From Petrosia ficiformis (Eukaryota; Porifera; Demospongiae; Haplosclerida; Petrosiidae), in contig OX345648.1 of the NCBI GenBank assembly GCA_947044365.1, positions 3,972,096-4,036,095 of the forward strand: 64,000 nucleotides of DNA. The letters are read 5' to 3'. Made by a program: the position numbers and the translations under genes. Shown here piece by piece: positions 37,803-50,542 of this stretch (its first letter is position 1; every line of letters starts with the position of its first letter). The notes under the pieces were generated by a model. It was given only the letters and a program-made list of their open reading frames with translations, ran no database searches and was not told where the DNA came from.

Positions 37803-40800
37803 ATGTTCAACTCTATAGTGCTCTCACTGCTTCTCGTTGCTCCACTGATCGTTGCCAAATGGGAACGAAACATTTACGTACAATCTCCAGGAGGAATCGA
37901 TAATGAATCCTGTTGGAGTGATGAGACTCCATGTGCTACAATCAATTTTGCACTGAAAGGCGTTAAACATGACTCTACTGTTATATTTGTTCATCCAGGT
38001 ACATATGGACTTGACAATGGAACTGAAACTCAATTGAGAGGTAAGTCTCAAGTGGGTATTATTGGTCTATCCATTCCAGTTAATATATCATGTAGTCCAT
38101 TCGCTGGACTATCATTTACTATGACAGAAAACATTATCCTTGAAAATCTCACATTTCATGGTTGTGGTGGACTACAGAATAGAGATTTTAACAAACAGTC
38201 TTTTACTTTTCAAGTAGCAGTGTTCATGTTATTCTGTAAGAATATACACATTAACAATGTAGTGATTAAGTCGTCTAATGGTACTGGTCTTACAATGTAC
38301 AATACAGTGGGTAATGTATCTGTATGGGGTTCTAAATTAATAGATAATAGACTGAAAGGCCAAGGATCATTAAATCAGTTTGTTTGCGGAGGTGGTGGAA
38401 TGAAAATCGAATTCCTAGCACTTAATAAAAGCGATATGCATACTGAATCAACATACAATACTAATACTAACTATACTATTGGAAATTCAGTATTCCTCTC
38501 AAATAATGCTACCTCTCATTATTCTTGTTATCTGGAGCATAATAGTTATGGAGGAGGTTTGTCCATTATTTTAAGAGGTCAGGCTAGTAATAACATGTTT
38601 ATAATAGATTCTAATGTAATTAAAGACAATTATGCTGATAATGGAGGAGGCTTGTATATCTCAGCTGAGTCAAAAATTAGTGTTTTTATTAGAAATACCA
38701 CCATTTCTAGTAATACAGCATTTACAGGTTTAGCAGTATCCTTAATTAACAATGGTAGTCATAGTGCTGATAACTATTATGAAATTTCAAACAGCACATT
38801 TATTGAAAATAATCCAAAATGTAAAAAAAATGAACGATCAAGTTCTGGTACAATTTTGCTGATGACATAAATTTAAATTTCAGTGGCTATATTCTAATAG
38901 AGAGAAATTATGCATCAGGATTGAAGGCCAAACATCAGACAAAAGTATCAATCAGTGAGAAATCCTTTGTTAACTTTGAGGAGAATAATGGTGTTGCTGG
39001 TGGAGCTATTGCATTGCTTGATTGTAGCTATGTTGTTGTTTATTCTAAAACACAACTACATTTTTCTAACAATTATGCTAATGAACAGGGTGGTGCTATC
39101 TACTCTGGTCCATGTACTTTTAATGGTGATAATATCATTCCTGTTTCTCAATGCTTCATACAGTACTATCGTCCCCATATTCATCCTGATGAATGGGAAG
39201 ATGTAAAATTTAACTTCACCTCAAACAAAGTCTGTAGTTATTTCGATATTGATAGCAATAATTATGTCTACAATAATTATGGCTACAATTGTGATTATGA
39301 TGACAACATCTATGATAATGCTATCAGTTCTACATCACTTTCTTTATGTTGGTGGCCATCTCTTAACTCTTCATTACTCACACTTAATGACATTAAAAAA
39401 ACTCTACATTGGAATAACTGGTACTACTACTCATCACCATATGACTGCTCACCCTTTGTTTATGAAGGTTATGATTTTCTTTTTAGTTATCAGAATTATT
39501 CTGATGAATTTTGTTTTGTAGAAAGATGTACACCTGAGTGCAGAGAGAGTGTTCATTATGATACATGTGAAGATGGACAAGCTGTACCTATTAATTCTTT
39601 TCAAATATCTTGCTATGATTGTGATTCTACCTCACTAGTGTATGGATGGTTAATATTTATGTTTGTTCAAATACTACCTGTTACACTTCTGGTGTTGTTA
39701 ATAATAACACTCAATATCAACCTCACTCAAGGATCAGCTAGCGGCTACATCTTTTATTGTCAACTTCTAAGTACTTCATTCCCTGGATTATGGACAGGAT
39801 ATCCAGCATGGCTACAACTTCCTGTTAGTGAAACAAGTCCAATTACTTTTCTGCCCTTTAGTATTTGGAATCTTAACTTTCTAACTGCTTTACCTACCTG
39901 TAATTCATATCCTTTTACATCAGAAAAAATATCAAATGGAATTCCAGTATTTATAACTTGTAGCATGAAACAATTAGGAGCCATATCAGTCTGGTACTTA
40001 ATAGCAGCATACCCAATGGTCCTATTAATACTACTCTATATCTGGCTTATGATGTATGAGAAAGGATTCATGTGTGTTGTGTACATTACTAGACCTATCC
40101 ATCATCTACTAGCACGTTTTTGGCGTATGTTTGATATTGAACCATCATTGATTCATTCCATAGCTTCAGTCTATGTGCTGTGTTTCATGCAATTTGCAAC
40201 CACTTCTCTAAAACTTCTTCATGTTTTTTCCATTGATTGGTATGGTGACTCACATGTAAATATAACTTTCTATTATGATCATAGTTTGCATTCCTTTGGT
40301 TGGCCTCACAGTTTAGCAGGATTATTTGCGATTACTATTCTCATATTCATATTAATAGTCCCTACATTATATGTCCTTTTTTATCCATTCAAATGGTTTC
40401 ACAGGCTTTTTAGCAAACTTAAACTAAATAAACAACTTCTAGTAGCATTGGCTGATGTCTTCACAGGACCTTACAAAGATGGATCGGATAACTCTAAAGA
40501 TTATCGATGGTTTGCAGGACTGTACTTACTGCTTCGTGTTGTTTTTATCAGCTTATACATTTTAGGTATTGATGTCCTAGTAGTGATTCTACAATTATCA
40601 TTAACCCTTTTACTAAGCATTGTTTTGAATATTTTTAGACCATATAAGAGAACTATACATAACTTTTCTGAAACATCATTGTGGCTAATCCTTTCAGTTA
40701 CTAATGCTGTAAGGTTAAGTCCACACTTAACTTTTTTGCCAGTTTATTTCTTTATATACTTTCCACTAATAATAGTAATTCCATACTGTGTATTCTGGAT

Positions 40801-41095
40801 GGTTAAGAAAATTAAGAGGTGTTGTGATTATCATAAATTTAGACGTACTACTATCAGCAGATTGGATGAAAACATACTTACAGATGAGAATCTTAAATCA
40901 CCGTTAAGTAATGATGATGATAATGATGTTGAATTTGCTGATCGTCTCATGAATCCTGATCTATATAATGAACAACATGTTGGTGTTCTTCCTGTTCCAT
41001 CACCTCCTCCCTCACGTCATGAGTCAGAGACGTTATCTTTTCAAATTCAAGCATTGTCTTCTTATGGTACTACTAGTACTATCAACAGTCAATAA
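37803..41095 (+). pseudogene. Beta-helix/multi-TM protein, paralogue with one frameshift
   Basis: Co-linear paralogue of the gene at 55736 from the signal peptide (MFNSIVLSLLLVAP) to the Pro-rich tail. The only visible lesion is one missing T in a homopolymer (38854-38857, four T against five at 56787-56791). It shifts frame after SSGTI and stops at 38870; the reading frame resumes until 41095. Everything downstream, including all membrane spans, is open over more than 700 codons. This suggests a very recent lesion, a polymorphism, or an assembly error. The Cys/Tyr-rich segment before the membrane differs strongly between the two copies. Confidence 0.8.
38050..38070. other. Region 31827-32900: spacer (entry placed at nearest marker)
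   Basis: This small entry only notes that 31827-32900 is non-coding spacer with a GAGGGCCGAAGGCACGAGG hairpin at 32055-32095, and that 36000-36890 and 53900-54780 are matched non-coding segments of the two 17-kb units. The marker itself is inside the beta-helix pseudogene and has no separate meaning. Confidence 0.1.
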
Positions 41096-41438
41096 AAGAA
41101 ACTTTGATTTGACATTCCTTTTCTTAACTGTCACTGTTATTGTGTCTTGATTTTTTTGATATAATGTATGTATATAATTGTATCGCATAAATTTATGATT
41201 TTCTTTTGTAGTATAATTATTAAACTTTTAATTTCTTTTCGTTAAATTTTCCTTAATTATCTGATGTTTTCTCACTTAGTTAAATTTTTGCTTTTGAAGA
41301 TTCACACATTAGTCCATGTGAATTTCTGATGTTATTCAGACAATGTATTATTTAATATTTCATATGAATACATAAAGCTCTTCTAAGTCATATAATGGTG
41401 AACAAAACAAAATAAGACAAATATATATTTGTACATGC

Positions 41439-42033
41439 CACTGTAAAAATAAATTGGTTATTTTAACAGACCAGTTGTTACCTCAGTTTCACTTACATTT
41501 AGTTAGAAACATGAAATACGAGATAATTAACATTTTGTCTGGTTATATAATAATTATAGCTAAGTAATAAGGACTACAGTCATGATTATATAGTCCAGAT
41601 GTGGCAGTAGGGTGTATATTGCATTCATGATTGCATAACCAATAATTTGAAAGAAATATGTTTCATATTATCTCATTTTGAAGTTATCAATAACATCCTC
41701 GTTATATGGTAGTAAGGTGTATATTGGTATGTATATTCATGATTGCATGATTAGTTTTTACTATAACCAATAATTTGAAACAAATTGTTTTATATTATCT
41801 CATTTTTAAGTTATCAATAACAGCCTCTATATGGTAGTATAGGGTGTACGTGTATTTGGGTATATGCATTTGTGACTATTGTCATAACATTCCTTTTTAC
41901 CATATATTATAGCTATATTATAACCAGACAAAATGTTAATTATCCTCGTATTTCATGTTTCTAACAATTGGAAATGTAAGTGAAACTGAGGTAACAACTA
42001 GTCTGTTAAAATAACAAATTCATTTTTACAGTG
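41439..42033. mobile_element. Long-terminal-inverted-repeat element 3' of the first beta-helix gene
   Basis: About 595 bp with inverted repeats of roughly 115 bp starting CACTGTAAAAAT. The interior has partial direct repeats (GGTGTATATTG, CAATAATTTGAAA). Unit 2 shows the empty site GTACATGCACTAGTAC at about 59345, so insertion followed the duplication. Confidence 0.8.
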
Positions 42034-43155
42034 CACTAGTGCTTGTTACTACAACACAATGATAATTATAATAAAAATGAATTAAGAACGTGAAAACATG
42101 AATCATTCAAACACAATAAATAACAAGTTGTGCAGAGAGAGAGAGAGAGATTTACCTCATCTGCAAAATGTTTCAATTAATCTAGTAGCTAGTATAGAAA
42201 TATCACAATTATCATGTGTCTGTAATGCTGTTATCCTTTTCACATCAGCAGCTTCTCAAGTTTTATATTTTGCCACAGGTCCAGCCATATTTCCAAAATT
42301 CTAACCTAGGCTGAAGTAGTTATTTATGATCATGTGTATCCTATACAATTGTACAACATAACTCACCTGTGAATAAAAAAAGATAAACAGAAGAAAGGAT
42401 GAGTAAATAGATGGCATTGTGTATAATTGTAGTGTTATAATTGTTATGGCCTATGGGATCATCTCAAAATTACCTTGAATTGAAACTTGAGCTCATTATA
42501 TATTCATAGTTTTGAATGTGTGCACATGTGCTACTATATATAGGTTCAATCAACTGTCGTGCGTAATTGTACTACACGTGCACAAGAGCAATTTGTCATG
42601 AATTTTAATGAACTTAATCATTGTTTCACAGATGCATTGTACACATGTACATATATACATAATTAAAGGATATAAGGATGTTGTATGATGGTGTGGTATA
42701 AAACAGAATGCACACTCAAGGTAAACCAGGTGGAAGATTGAAACACATCCTATAATACTCCTTGCATATGCATATAATTACATAGTACGGCTAAGAAAAG
42801 TTCGAATGTTCGAACCTTTGTTCGTTTGCTGTGTAGTTAATAATGTGATTGTGTTCCAGAAAAGTTGAGGCTGTGTTGTTGGCTGCTTCTGTCTCATTTC
42901 TCAGCAGTATTGATAAAAATACGTGCGAATCTTCAAATATTCGTTTGTTTTTGCTAACGAAGCTTCAAATGTTGTTTATGTGCATGCATACATACACAAT
43001 GTACATACATGTAATATAAATGCATAAATTACAATTGTATAAACATAATAATAGGATGGATAATGTTTACACAGACAAGATATATCTGTTGTATAGTACC
43101 GTAAATTTCAATTTTCAATTAGATATTGTTTTGTCTGTCACACTTCATTTCTTAC

Positions 43156-43298
43156 CATTTTAATTGTGTCTGTGGTTTATCTTGTAATGGTTTCTTATCA
43201 TTTTCCTCATCATCTTTATCATCCTCATCTTCATCTTCACTGTCTTTCCATCGAGACTCTTCAGAAGGTTGATATATTGCTGTAACTATTTGTAGTCT
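43156..43298 (-). pseudogene. NAP1L exon 4 duplicate (frame-altered)
   Basis: 143-nt relative of exon 4 with acceptor and GTAAGA donor. It encodes RLQIVTAIYQPSEESRWKDS and then an acidic run. The 3' end reads CAATTAAAATG before the donor, giving a phase-2 exit where the main exon exits in phase 1, so it would break frame if joined to exon 5. About 60 bp of flanking intron also match the 10.3-kb exon. Probably a relict of duplication; a separate short gene is less likely. Confidence 0.6.
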
Positions 43299-44074
43299 CT
43301 GATGTGAGGAAATAAAATAATATTTATAAAAATAATTATATACACTGTACATAGAAATTAAATGAATTTTGCTCATGCATGTGCTTAAGAGCCTATCAAA
43401 CACTGGTTCAACAAATACACATCATTCTATCATATCATATATTAATAATATAATATAGATGAAAACTATTTCCAGTTGACAGACATTCTGGTTTAATATA
43501 TATGATTTAAACAATGCCTGAGATCTGTACATCACACGAATCAACAATTATAGTCAGTGAGTTTCATTACAGTTAATCATAACTTAAATGGCATTTGAAA
43601 ACTGATGTTATGAGCTTTATTACTTCTGTAGTACATCAAAAGTAACTACAGAAGATATGTCATGTGTACTATACATGTGCATGAGAAAAATAGATCTCTT
43701 TACATGATGTTATCGGAGTGTATGTCTTGTATATGTTGTATAATACTTGTAACTGTACATGTACACAGTCTTTTACATGTACACATGTACACATGAATAA
43801 TATCATGCTGTATATAATTATAATTATTGTCAAGCTAAAGTACATTTGTTTATTACTTAATCATGCTATTTAATAGACTAACATTTTGTGTTGATCTTTT
43901 TAATGGGCCGGGGTTTCATCATATATGAAGTACACATGAATTATATTGAACACTGTACCATGTGTATATACATGTACATGTGTATGTACATGTATATACA
44001 AGTACATGTACATGTTTTAATGCTCAGTACTGCTGTATTCAAAATCATTTTTGTGTTCTCTCTCTCTTCATATA

Positions 44075-45113
44075 ATGGTTTCCTCACCATTGGTATTTCT
44101 TCTACTAGTCTCTGGTATAATTCATTTCACTTGTGGATCATTGTTTAGTACAACTGATAATAATGGAATACAACAGACTTCACAATATCTTCTGAAATGT
44201 TGTGATATACTCAATTGGGGAAAGAGTTTTATATTTGAAAAGGACAATGGAGTCATTAGTTTTATCCTGTGTCCATCTACCCTACCAGACAACTGTCCTG
44301 AATACAGCTCATGTAGTGATATACTAATAGCTAATCCTGATGCTACCTCAGGTTATTATAACCTCTAATGGTAGTTTTATTAGTATATATTGTGACATGG
44401 AGGGTAATAACTGTGGAGAAGAAGGAGGATGGACAAGAATTGGATTTGTTAATATGAGTGAACCTGGTACTACCTGTCCTACTGGTTTGACTGAGGGACA
44501 ATATGATAATATTACATTATGTGGACTGAATCACACAGTACTCAATGGTACATATGATCCTGTTTGTAACTCAACATTCTTCTCTACTTATGGACTCAAC
44601 TACAGTAAGGTGTGTGGACAAGTAAGAGGATACCAGTATGGATATGCTGAAGGATTTTATAGACACTATCTTTTAAGTTACAATTTCTATGATCCATATC
44701 TTACTGGTGAGTCTATAACATATGATGATAATCCTATTAAACATATCTGGTCTTATGTTAGTGGATTTAGTGAATACGATTACATCAACGATTATTTAGA
44801 CTGTCCTTGTATTGTAATACAGGACACTCTTACAGCCCACCTTCATTTCGTAATAATGATTACTATTGTGAATCAGGGTACGATGATTCATACTACTTTT
44901 TTGGTAATTTGTTCTCTTATTATGGGATGGACAACAGTGTAATGGTATTGAGAGTACTTGTTGTACTACTCCTAATATGCCATGGTTTATCAAACATTGA
45001 ATGAGACAGTTAGTGATGATATTCAGTTGAGGGTGTGTGGAGGTGATTATGATGTGTATCATTGGGAGAAGTTCAGTACTCCACTTGATTTAATTGAACT
45101 ATATATAAAATAA
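44075..45113 (+). pseudogene. GWTR/fibrinogen-like copy 5 (four frameshifts)
   Basis: Full-length relative of the gene at 18999, broken by an 8-nt deletion at about 44364, a 5-nt duplication at about 44810, a 10-nt deletion at about 44918 and a 1-nt deletion at about 44992. The terminal LDLIELYIK and stop are still readable. The linker DNCPEYSSC and ILIANPDATS group it with copy 6. Several independent indels make sequencing error an unlikely cause. The 3' flank has the hAT-like insertion shared with copies 2 and 4. Confidence 0.88.
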
Positions 45114-45294
45114 TTTGTTGTTTTTCTATTTTACTTTCATGTACATGTACATGTAATAATTCAGTAGACTGCAAGAATACGTTTTGTTTAAAGTTAAAGT
45201 ATTAAAGTATTATTATCAACTGTTAGCGGATAGAAATATTTTGTTCTAATAAATAATTATGTATTTGATATAAACAAACTTCATCAGTTATTAC

Positions 45295-45601
45295 TAGTGC
45301 TGGGACACAATATCGATATAGCACATTTAGTGATAATTGATATCGTGACCAGATATCGATTTGTACTTACGTGCATGCGCATTAAGTACAAGGCATTTGT
45401 TTTTTTCTAGACATCCTAATAACTTAGCCTACAACTGGTTTTATATTTGATACATGATACCCAAATTATCTATTTTCATGCCATTTAGTGGGAGGTTTTT
45501 CCTATCAAGTAATTAATTACTTCCTCTGATATTATCGATAATCAATTGATATTGGGTGCACTAATAATCAATATTGGTGTCTCTACCGATTCCCAGCACT
45601 A
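45295..45601. mobile_element. hAT-like MITE in 3' flank of copy 5
   Basis: Same element and target as at 24263, with perfect ends TAGTGCTGGGA and TCCCAGCACTA and GTTATTAC at 45287-45294 and 45602-45609. Confidence 0.88.
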
Positions 45602-45764
45602 GTTATTACAAGTTGAAAAACATGAAATTTGTACATAATCTTGAATAAATATTCTTATAAACAACTGTTGCTGCTCTGTTACATATATTATATCAGTTGA
45701 TATGAATATTCATAAGCTGAAACTTTCTAATCTGGTGAGATTTGGTACATATAACATTTGTACA

Positions 45765-45915
45765 AAACCAACAGCACGCTTTCGATGCTTTAGCTACACT
45801 GAGAAAAAGGAAGCAAAGAGCGAGAGCTACAGAAGAGGCCAAGACAGAGGAGAAATTAAGAGGTAGAGAACAGAAACAGCAAGATCTACATGTAGATGAA
45901 AGTGAATGAGAGGCA
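45765..45915 (+). other. Short open charged stretch, unidentified
   Basis: Open frame reading QQHAFDALATLRKRKQRARA, then TEEAKTEEKLRGREQKQQDL, within an insertion specific to the 3' flank of copy 5. It looks coding (Arg/Lys/Glu-rich helix) but has no start or splice context that I recognise. Possibly a transposon or retrocopy fragment. Confidence 0.25.
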
Positions 45916-46089
45916 AGACAATCCCATGTATGTAGGATCACAAGATGACAAATTACTAAATTCTCTCTTCTTTCCTGCGTCAAAGACAAATAATTATACG
46001 ATTGACTAAAACCACACCTTTCTGGATATTTAATTGACTACAGTTTAGTGTGAGCGAGGCGGTCCTGTGCATACATACATATGTCTTTC

Positions 46090-46515
46090 TAGTATAATTA
46101 TTATATTGACTTAGGCAGTATTAGTAATATAATTATTATATTGACTTAGGTATATAGTAATAGTAATAGTAATATAATTATTATATTGACTTAGGTAGTA
46201 ATAGTAATATAATTATTATATTGACTTAGGTAGTAATAGTAATATAATTATTATATTGACTTAGGTATATAGTAATAGTAATAGTAATATAATTATTATA
46301 TTGACTTAGGTAGTAATAGTAATATAATTATTATATTGACTTAGGTAGTAATAGTAATATAATTATTATATTGACTTAGGTATATAGTAATAGTAATAGT
46401 AATATAATTATTATATTGACTTAGGTAGTAATAGTAATATAATTATTATACTGACTTAGGTAGTAATAGTAATATAATTATTATACTGACTTAGGTATTA
46501 TTAGTAAATTATTGA
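46090..46515. repeat. 35/47-bp AT-rich minisatellite
   Basis: Units of AATATAATTATTATATTGAC plus TTAGGTAGTAATAGT with a longer variant containing TATATAGTAATAG every third copy. Marks the boundary between the two 17-kb units. Confidence 0.8.
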
Positions 46516-46623
46516 TAGTAGTAATATTAATATACTGATTTTTAAGGTATTATTTGTAATATACATTACACATTACATTGCCCATGTCAGAAAGTACATT
46601 GTCGTATATACAGTAAATAATTT

Positions 46624-46624
46624 C

Positions 46625-46718
<94 letters not shown>

Positions 46719-46720
46719 GA
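46624..46720. repeat. (TA)n microsatellite
   Basis: About 90 bp of TA dinucleotides interrupted once, directly upstream of fibrinogen-like copy 6. Confidence 0.95.
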
Positions 46721-46803
46721 CATGTAGTATACACGTATACTACTAATAAAAATACTTCATTTTTGAATTCATCGACAATTTTGGTGTTCTCTCTCTTCAT
46801 ATA

Positions 46804-47856
46804 ATGGTTTCCTCACTATTGGTATTTCTTCTTCTAGTCTCTGGTATAATTCATTTCAGTTGTGGATCATTGTTTAGTACAACTGGTAATAATGGAATAC
46901 AACAGACTTCACAATATCTTCTGAAATGTTGTGATACACTCAATTTGGGAAAGAGTTTTATATTTCAAAAGGACAATGGAGTCATTAGTTTTATCCTGTG
47001 TCCATCTACTCTACCAGACGACTGTCTCAGATCATGTAGTGATATACTAATAGCTAATCCTGATGCTACCTCAGGTTATTATAACCTCATTATAACTAAT
47101 GGTAGTATTATTAGTATATATTGTGACATGGAGGGTAATAACTGTGGAGAAGAAGGAGGATGGACAAGAATTGGATTTGTTAATATGAGTGAACCTGGTG
47201 CTACCTGTCCTACTGGTTTGACTGAGGGACAATATGATAATATTACATTATGTGGACTGAATCACACAGTACTCGATGGTACATATGATCCTGTTTGTAA
47301 CTCAACATTCTTCTCTACTTATGGACTCAACTACAGTAAGGTGTGTGGACAAGTAAGAGGATACCAGTATGGATATGCTGAAGGATTTTTTAGACATAAT
47401 TACTTCCCATATTGCAATCTCCCTGATCCATATCTTACTGGTGTGTCTATAACATATGATGATAATCCTATTAAACATATCTGGTCTTATGTTAGTGGAT
47501 TAAGTGAACTTGATTACCATTATAGAGAGAATTGTCCTTGTAACACAGGAAACCCTTACAGTCCACCTTCATTCATTAATAATGATTACTATTGTGAATC
47601 AGGGTACCATCATCCATCTTTCATGTACTTTTTTGGTAATTTGTTCTCTTCTAATGATACATTATGGGATGGACAACAGTGTAATGGTGATGAAGGTTCT
47701 TGTTGTACTACCTCTAATATGCCATGGTTTATCAAGACACTGAATGAGACAGTTAGTGATGATATTCAGTTGAGGGTGTGTGGAGGTGATAGGGATTGGA
47801 GGTATAGGTACAGGTTCAGTACTCCACTTGATTTAATTGAATTATATATAAAATAA
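46804..47856 (+). CDS. Secreted GWTR/fibrinogen-like protein, copy 6 (350 aa)
   Basis: Intact paralogue of the gene at 18999 and first gene of the second 17-kb unit. Its 5' flank differs from the other copies: a long (TA)n tract ends about 80 bp before the ATG. The Cys of SYVCG is Ser, while loop 1 gains a Cys (AEGFFRHNYFPYCNLPDP). Loop 2 is LSELDYHYRENCPC and loop 3 SGYHHPSFMYFFGNLF. The 3' flank lacks the hAT-like insertion, so it keeps the empty site at about 48020. Confidence 0.87.
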   Translation: MVSSLLVFLLLVSGIIHFSCGSLFSTTGNNGIQQTSQYLLKCCDTLNLGKSFIFQKDNGVISFILCPSTLPDDCLRSCSDILIANPDATSGYYNLIITNGSIISIYCDMEGNNCGEEGGWTRIGFVNMSEPGATCPTGLTEGQYDNITLCGLNHTVLDGTYDPVCNSTFFSTYGLNYSKVCGQVRGYQYGYAEGFFRHNYFPYCNLPDPYLTGVSITYDDNPIKHIWSYVSGLSELDYHYRENCPCNTGNPYSPPSFINNDYYCESGYHHPSFMYFFGNLFSSNDTLWDGQQCNGDEGSCCTTSNMPWFIKTLNETVSDDIQLRVCGGDRDWRYRYRFSTPLDLIELYIK

Positions 47857-48984
47857 TTTGTTGTTTTTATATTTTTACTTTCATGTACATGTAATAATTC
47901 AGTAGACTGCAAGAATATGTTTTGTTTAAAGTTAAAGTATTAAAGTATTATTATTAACTATTAGCGGATAGAAATATTTTGTTCTAATGAATAATTATGT
48001 ATTTGACATAAACAAACTTCGTCAGTTATTATAAGTTAAAAAACATGAAATTTGTACATAATCTTGTATAAACATTCTTATAAACAACTGATGCTGCTCT
48101 GTTACATATTATATCAGTTGTATATGAATATTCATAAGCTGAAACTTTCTAAGGTTTGGTACAAACTACAAATAACATTTTTGATAGGAATATAAGAAAA
48201 GAGTGAGTTATTGTACTGAAATATGTAGAGTTTCCCACAGGAATTCATGACAGTAAGGATTTTAAACTGTTGTAAGTAACTACATGTACCTGTAAGTAAA
48301 ACTTATTATGTAACTACACCAATAATTACTTTATAATTATTAACAATATTATAACTATTTATACAACTACTGTACAACATCAGTCCTAATCATTAACCAC
48401 CCTGTTTGAATTTGACTGCTGGAGAAACGCTACGCTAAATCAAGACAAACTGTTAACAGGTTAGTATACAAGTGTTTGCTTATCTCTCTACTTTAAATAT
48501 GGTCTGGCGATAGTGTAAATGTTTGGATAGTATAGGACTGACTATACACGATAGACATTAATACAATGAAATTACTCAAAGTATTCACGAAGGAAAGAAA
48601 CATCTAATTAGATTGAGTACCAAGTAGCTCACTACTACACTGAGAAGACATCTCTTGAGGATTACCAGTAGTTTTATTACCAATCTTATCTGTTCAAAGT
48701 CCTTTTAGTGAGAATTCTTCATGTTTGAAAGCAAAGATCAGTTGTATAATACAACTACACTTGAACAAATCTTGCAGGTATCTTCCTTTCTATCTTTCTT
48801 TATGATGAGTCTTTGCTGGAACTCAAAACAAGCTTCAAACCACACTGAATCTAACTAGAAATTGTAGTGATCTTTCTCAATTAATGCCATGTGTCTCTAA
48901 AGTGTGCATGTGTAATCGCCACGTGTCACTATCGTGATATCAGTAATAATCAGTAATACTATTGCAACAGTGAATACTATCGAC

Positions 48985-49120
48985 ATTATCACACTACAGT
49001 AGTTCAAAAGTGGTAATTGGTGTACTGAACACCACAGTAGTAAGACAGTAATTACTATAGTGTACTGACAGTAGAACTAAGGTAATTACTGTCAGTGTAT
49101 GGTGACTATTTATTGACTTA
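48985..49120. mobile_element. CAGTAATTACTG-family MITE
   Basis: Copy downstream of fibrinogen-like copy 6. It runs to the right end GGTGACTATTTATTGACTTA, after which the homology to unit 1 begins (about 32230). Confidence 0.65.
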
Positions 49121-49899
49121 TAATAAGAACAGTAGATGACAAAAGAAATTTAATCTACACAGTAGTACCAAAAAATTACATGTATGTTGATATTTTCTGG
49201 AAGCACTTTTGGTTTTCTCGAAAGGGAGAAGTCTGCACTCTTCACACACACTCAAACTCAACTCCTCAATAATGCTTAGAAAATGATTATGTAATGCACA
49301 TGAGCAGTAGTTATTTATAATAAACATTTTATTATCTTATTCATGAAACTGTTAGTGTATATGTTTTACGATAATGATCATAATCACATTATCATGATTA
49401 TCACACAGGCCTATTGTCTATACATTACAGATGACTCAACTACAGATGTACATGTAGCATTGACAAGTTCACAAGTACATGATATTTTAATGCATCACTT
49501 GTAATAACTAAAAACCTATGGCTATGGACAGACATTGGGCTAAAGAGAGTAGTGAGGTACCAATAATGGGATCAGTAATCAGTAGTGTTCTATCCATACT
49601 GTTTGGCACTGGTCAGGAGTAACTACCTCTCAGATAATACGTATATAGGTTACTGAGACATAATTAGATATATACTGGATAAATAGCATTAAATGGAAGT
49701 TAGAGTCTGACCACCACTCTAAATACATGTAGTATAGGTAGAACACCAAATCATTATTTACATTGTAAATAATTTATATACTGTACTGTATTATCATATC
49801 ACATAATGTACATGTACCACCATTCACATTCCACACTAATGTGATACGATGTGTATCTATGAACTCTGCAGTATGTATACAATGTAATTAAAGGGTAAC

Positions 49900-50420
49900 T
49901 GTAATTAACTATGTTTACAATATACAAATATAATTAATGTAACACTATCTATGAACTTCCTTTTGTACATGTATGTATACAATATAATTAATGTGACACT
50001 ATCTATGAACTATTATAATCTACCTTTGTATGTATATAATATAATTAATGTGACACTATCTATGAACTATTATAATCTCCCTTTGTATGTATATAATATA
50101 ATTAATGTGACACTATCTATGAACTTCCTTTTGTACATGTATGTATACAATATAATTAATGTGACACTATCTATGAACTATTATAATCTACCTTTGTATG
50201 TATATAATATAATTAATGTGACACTATCTATGAACTATTATAATCTACCTTTGTATGTATATAATATAATTAATGTGACACTATCTATGAACTTCCTTTT
50301 GTACATGTATGTATACAATATAATTAATGTGACAGTATCAATAAACTATTATAATCTACATGTACCTTTGTATGTACATGTATACATATGTATACAATGT
50401 AATTAATGTAACAGTACATG
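49900..50420. repeat. 57-bp minisatellite, unit 2
   Basis: Counterpart of 33000-33420 with a second unit type (CTTCCTTTTGTACATGTATG) interspersed in a regular higher-order pattern. Confidence 0.85.
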
Positions 50421-50542
50421 TATCTAGATGTATTGGTATACAATGTACATGTAATCAAGGTATATAGAAGTGATCCATGATGATACATCTATAAGCTTAC
50501 TGACTTCTTTTGTTCCAATAACATTTGTTATCATGATTGCAA

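Noticed and set aside
38050..38070. A separate feature at this position
   Set aside because: The low-confidence feature entry here is only a carrier for notes on non-coding spacers elsewhere; nothing distinct is seen in these bases.
39249..39521. Small ORFs in other frames within the beta-helix genes and at 57234-57461
   Set aside because: Shadow frames of the main coding sequence; no independent conservation.
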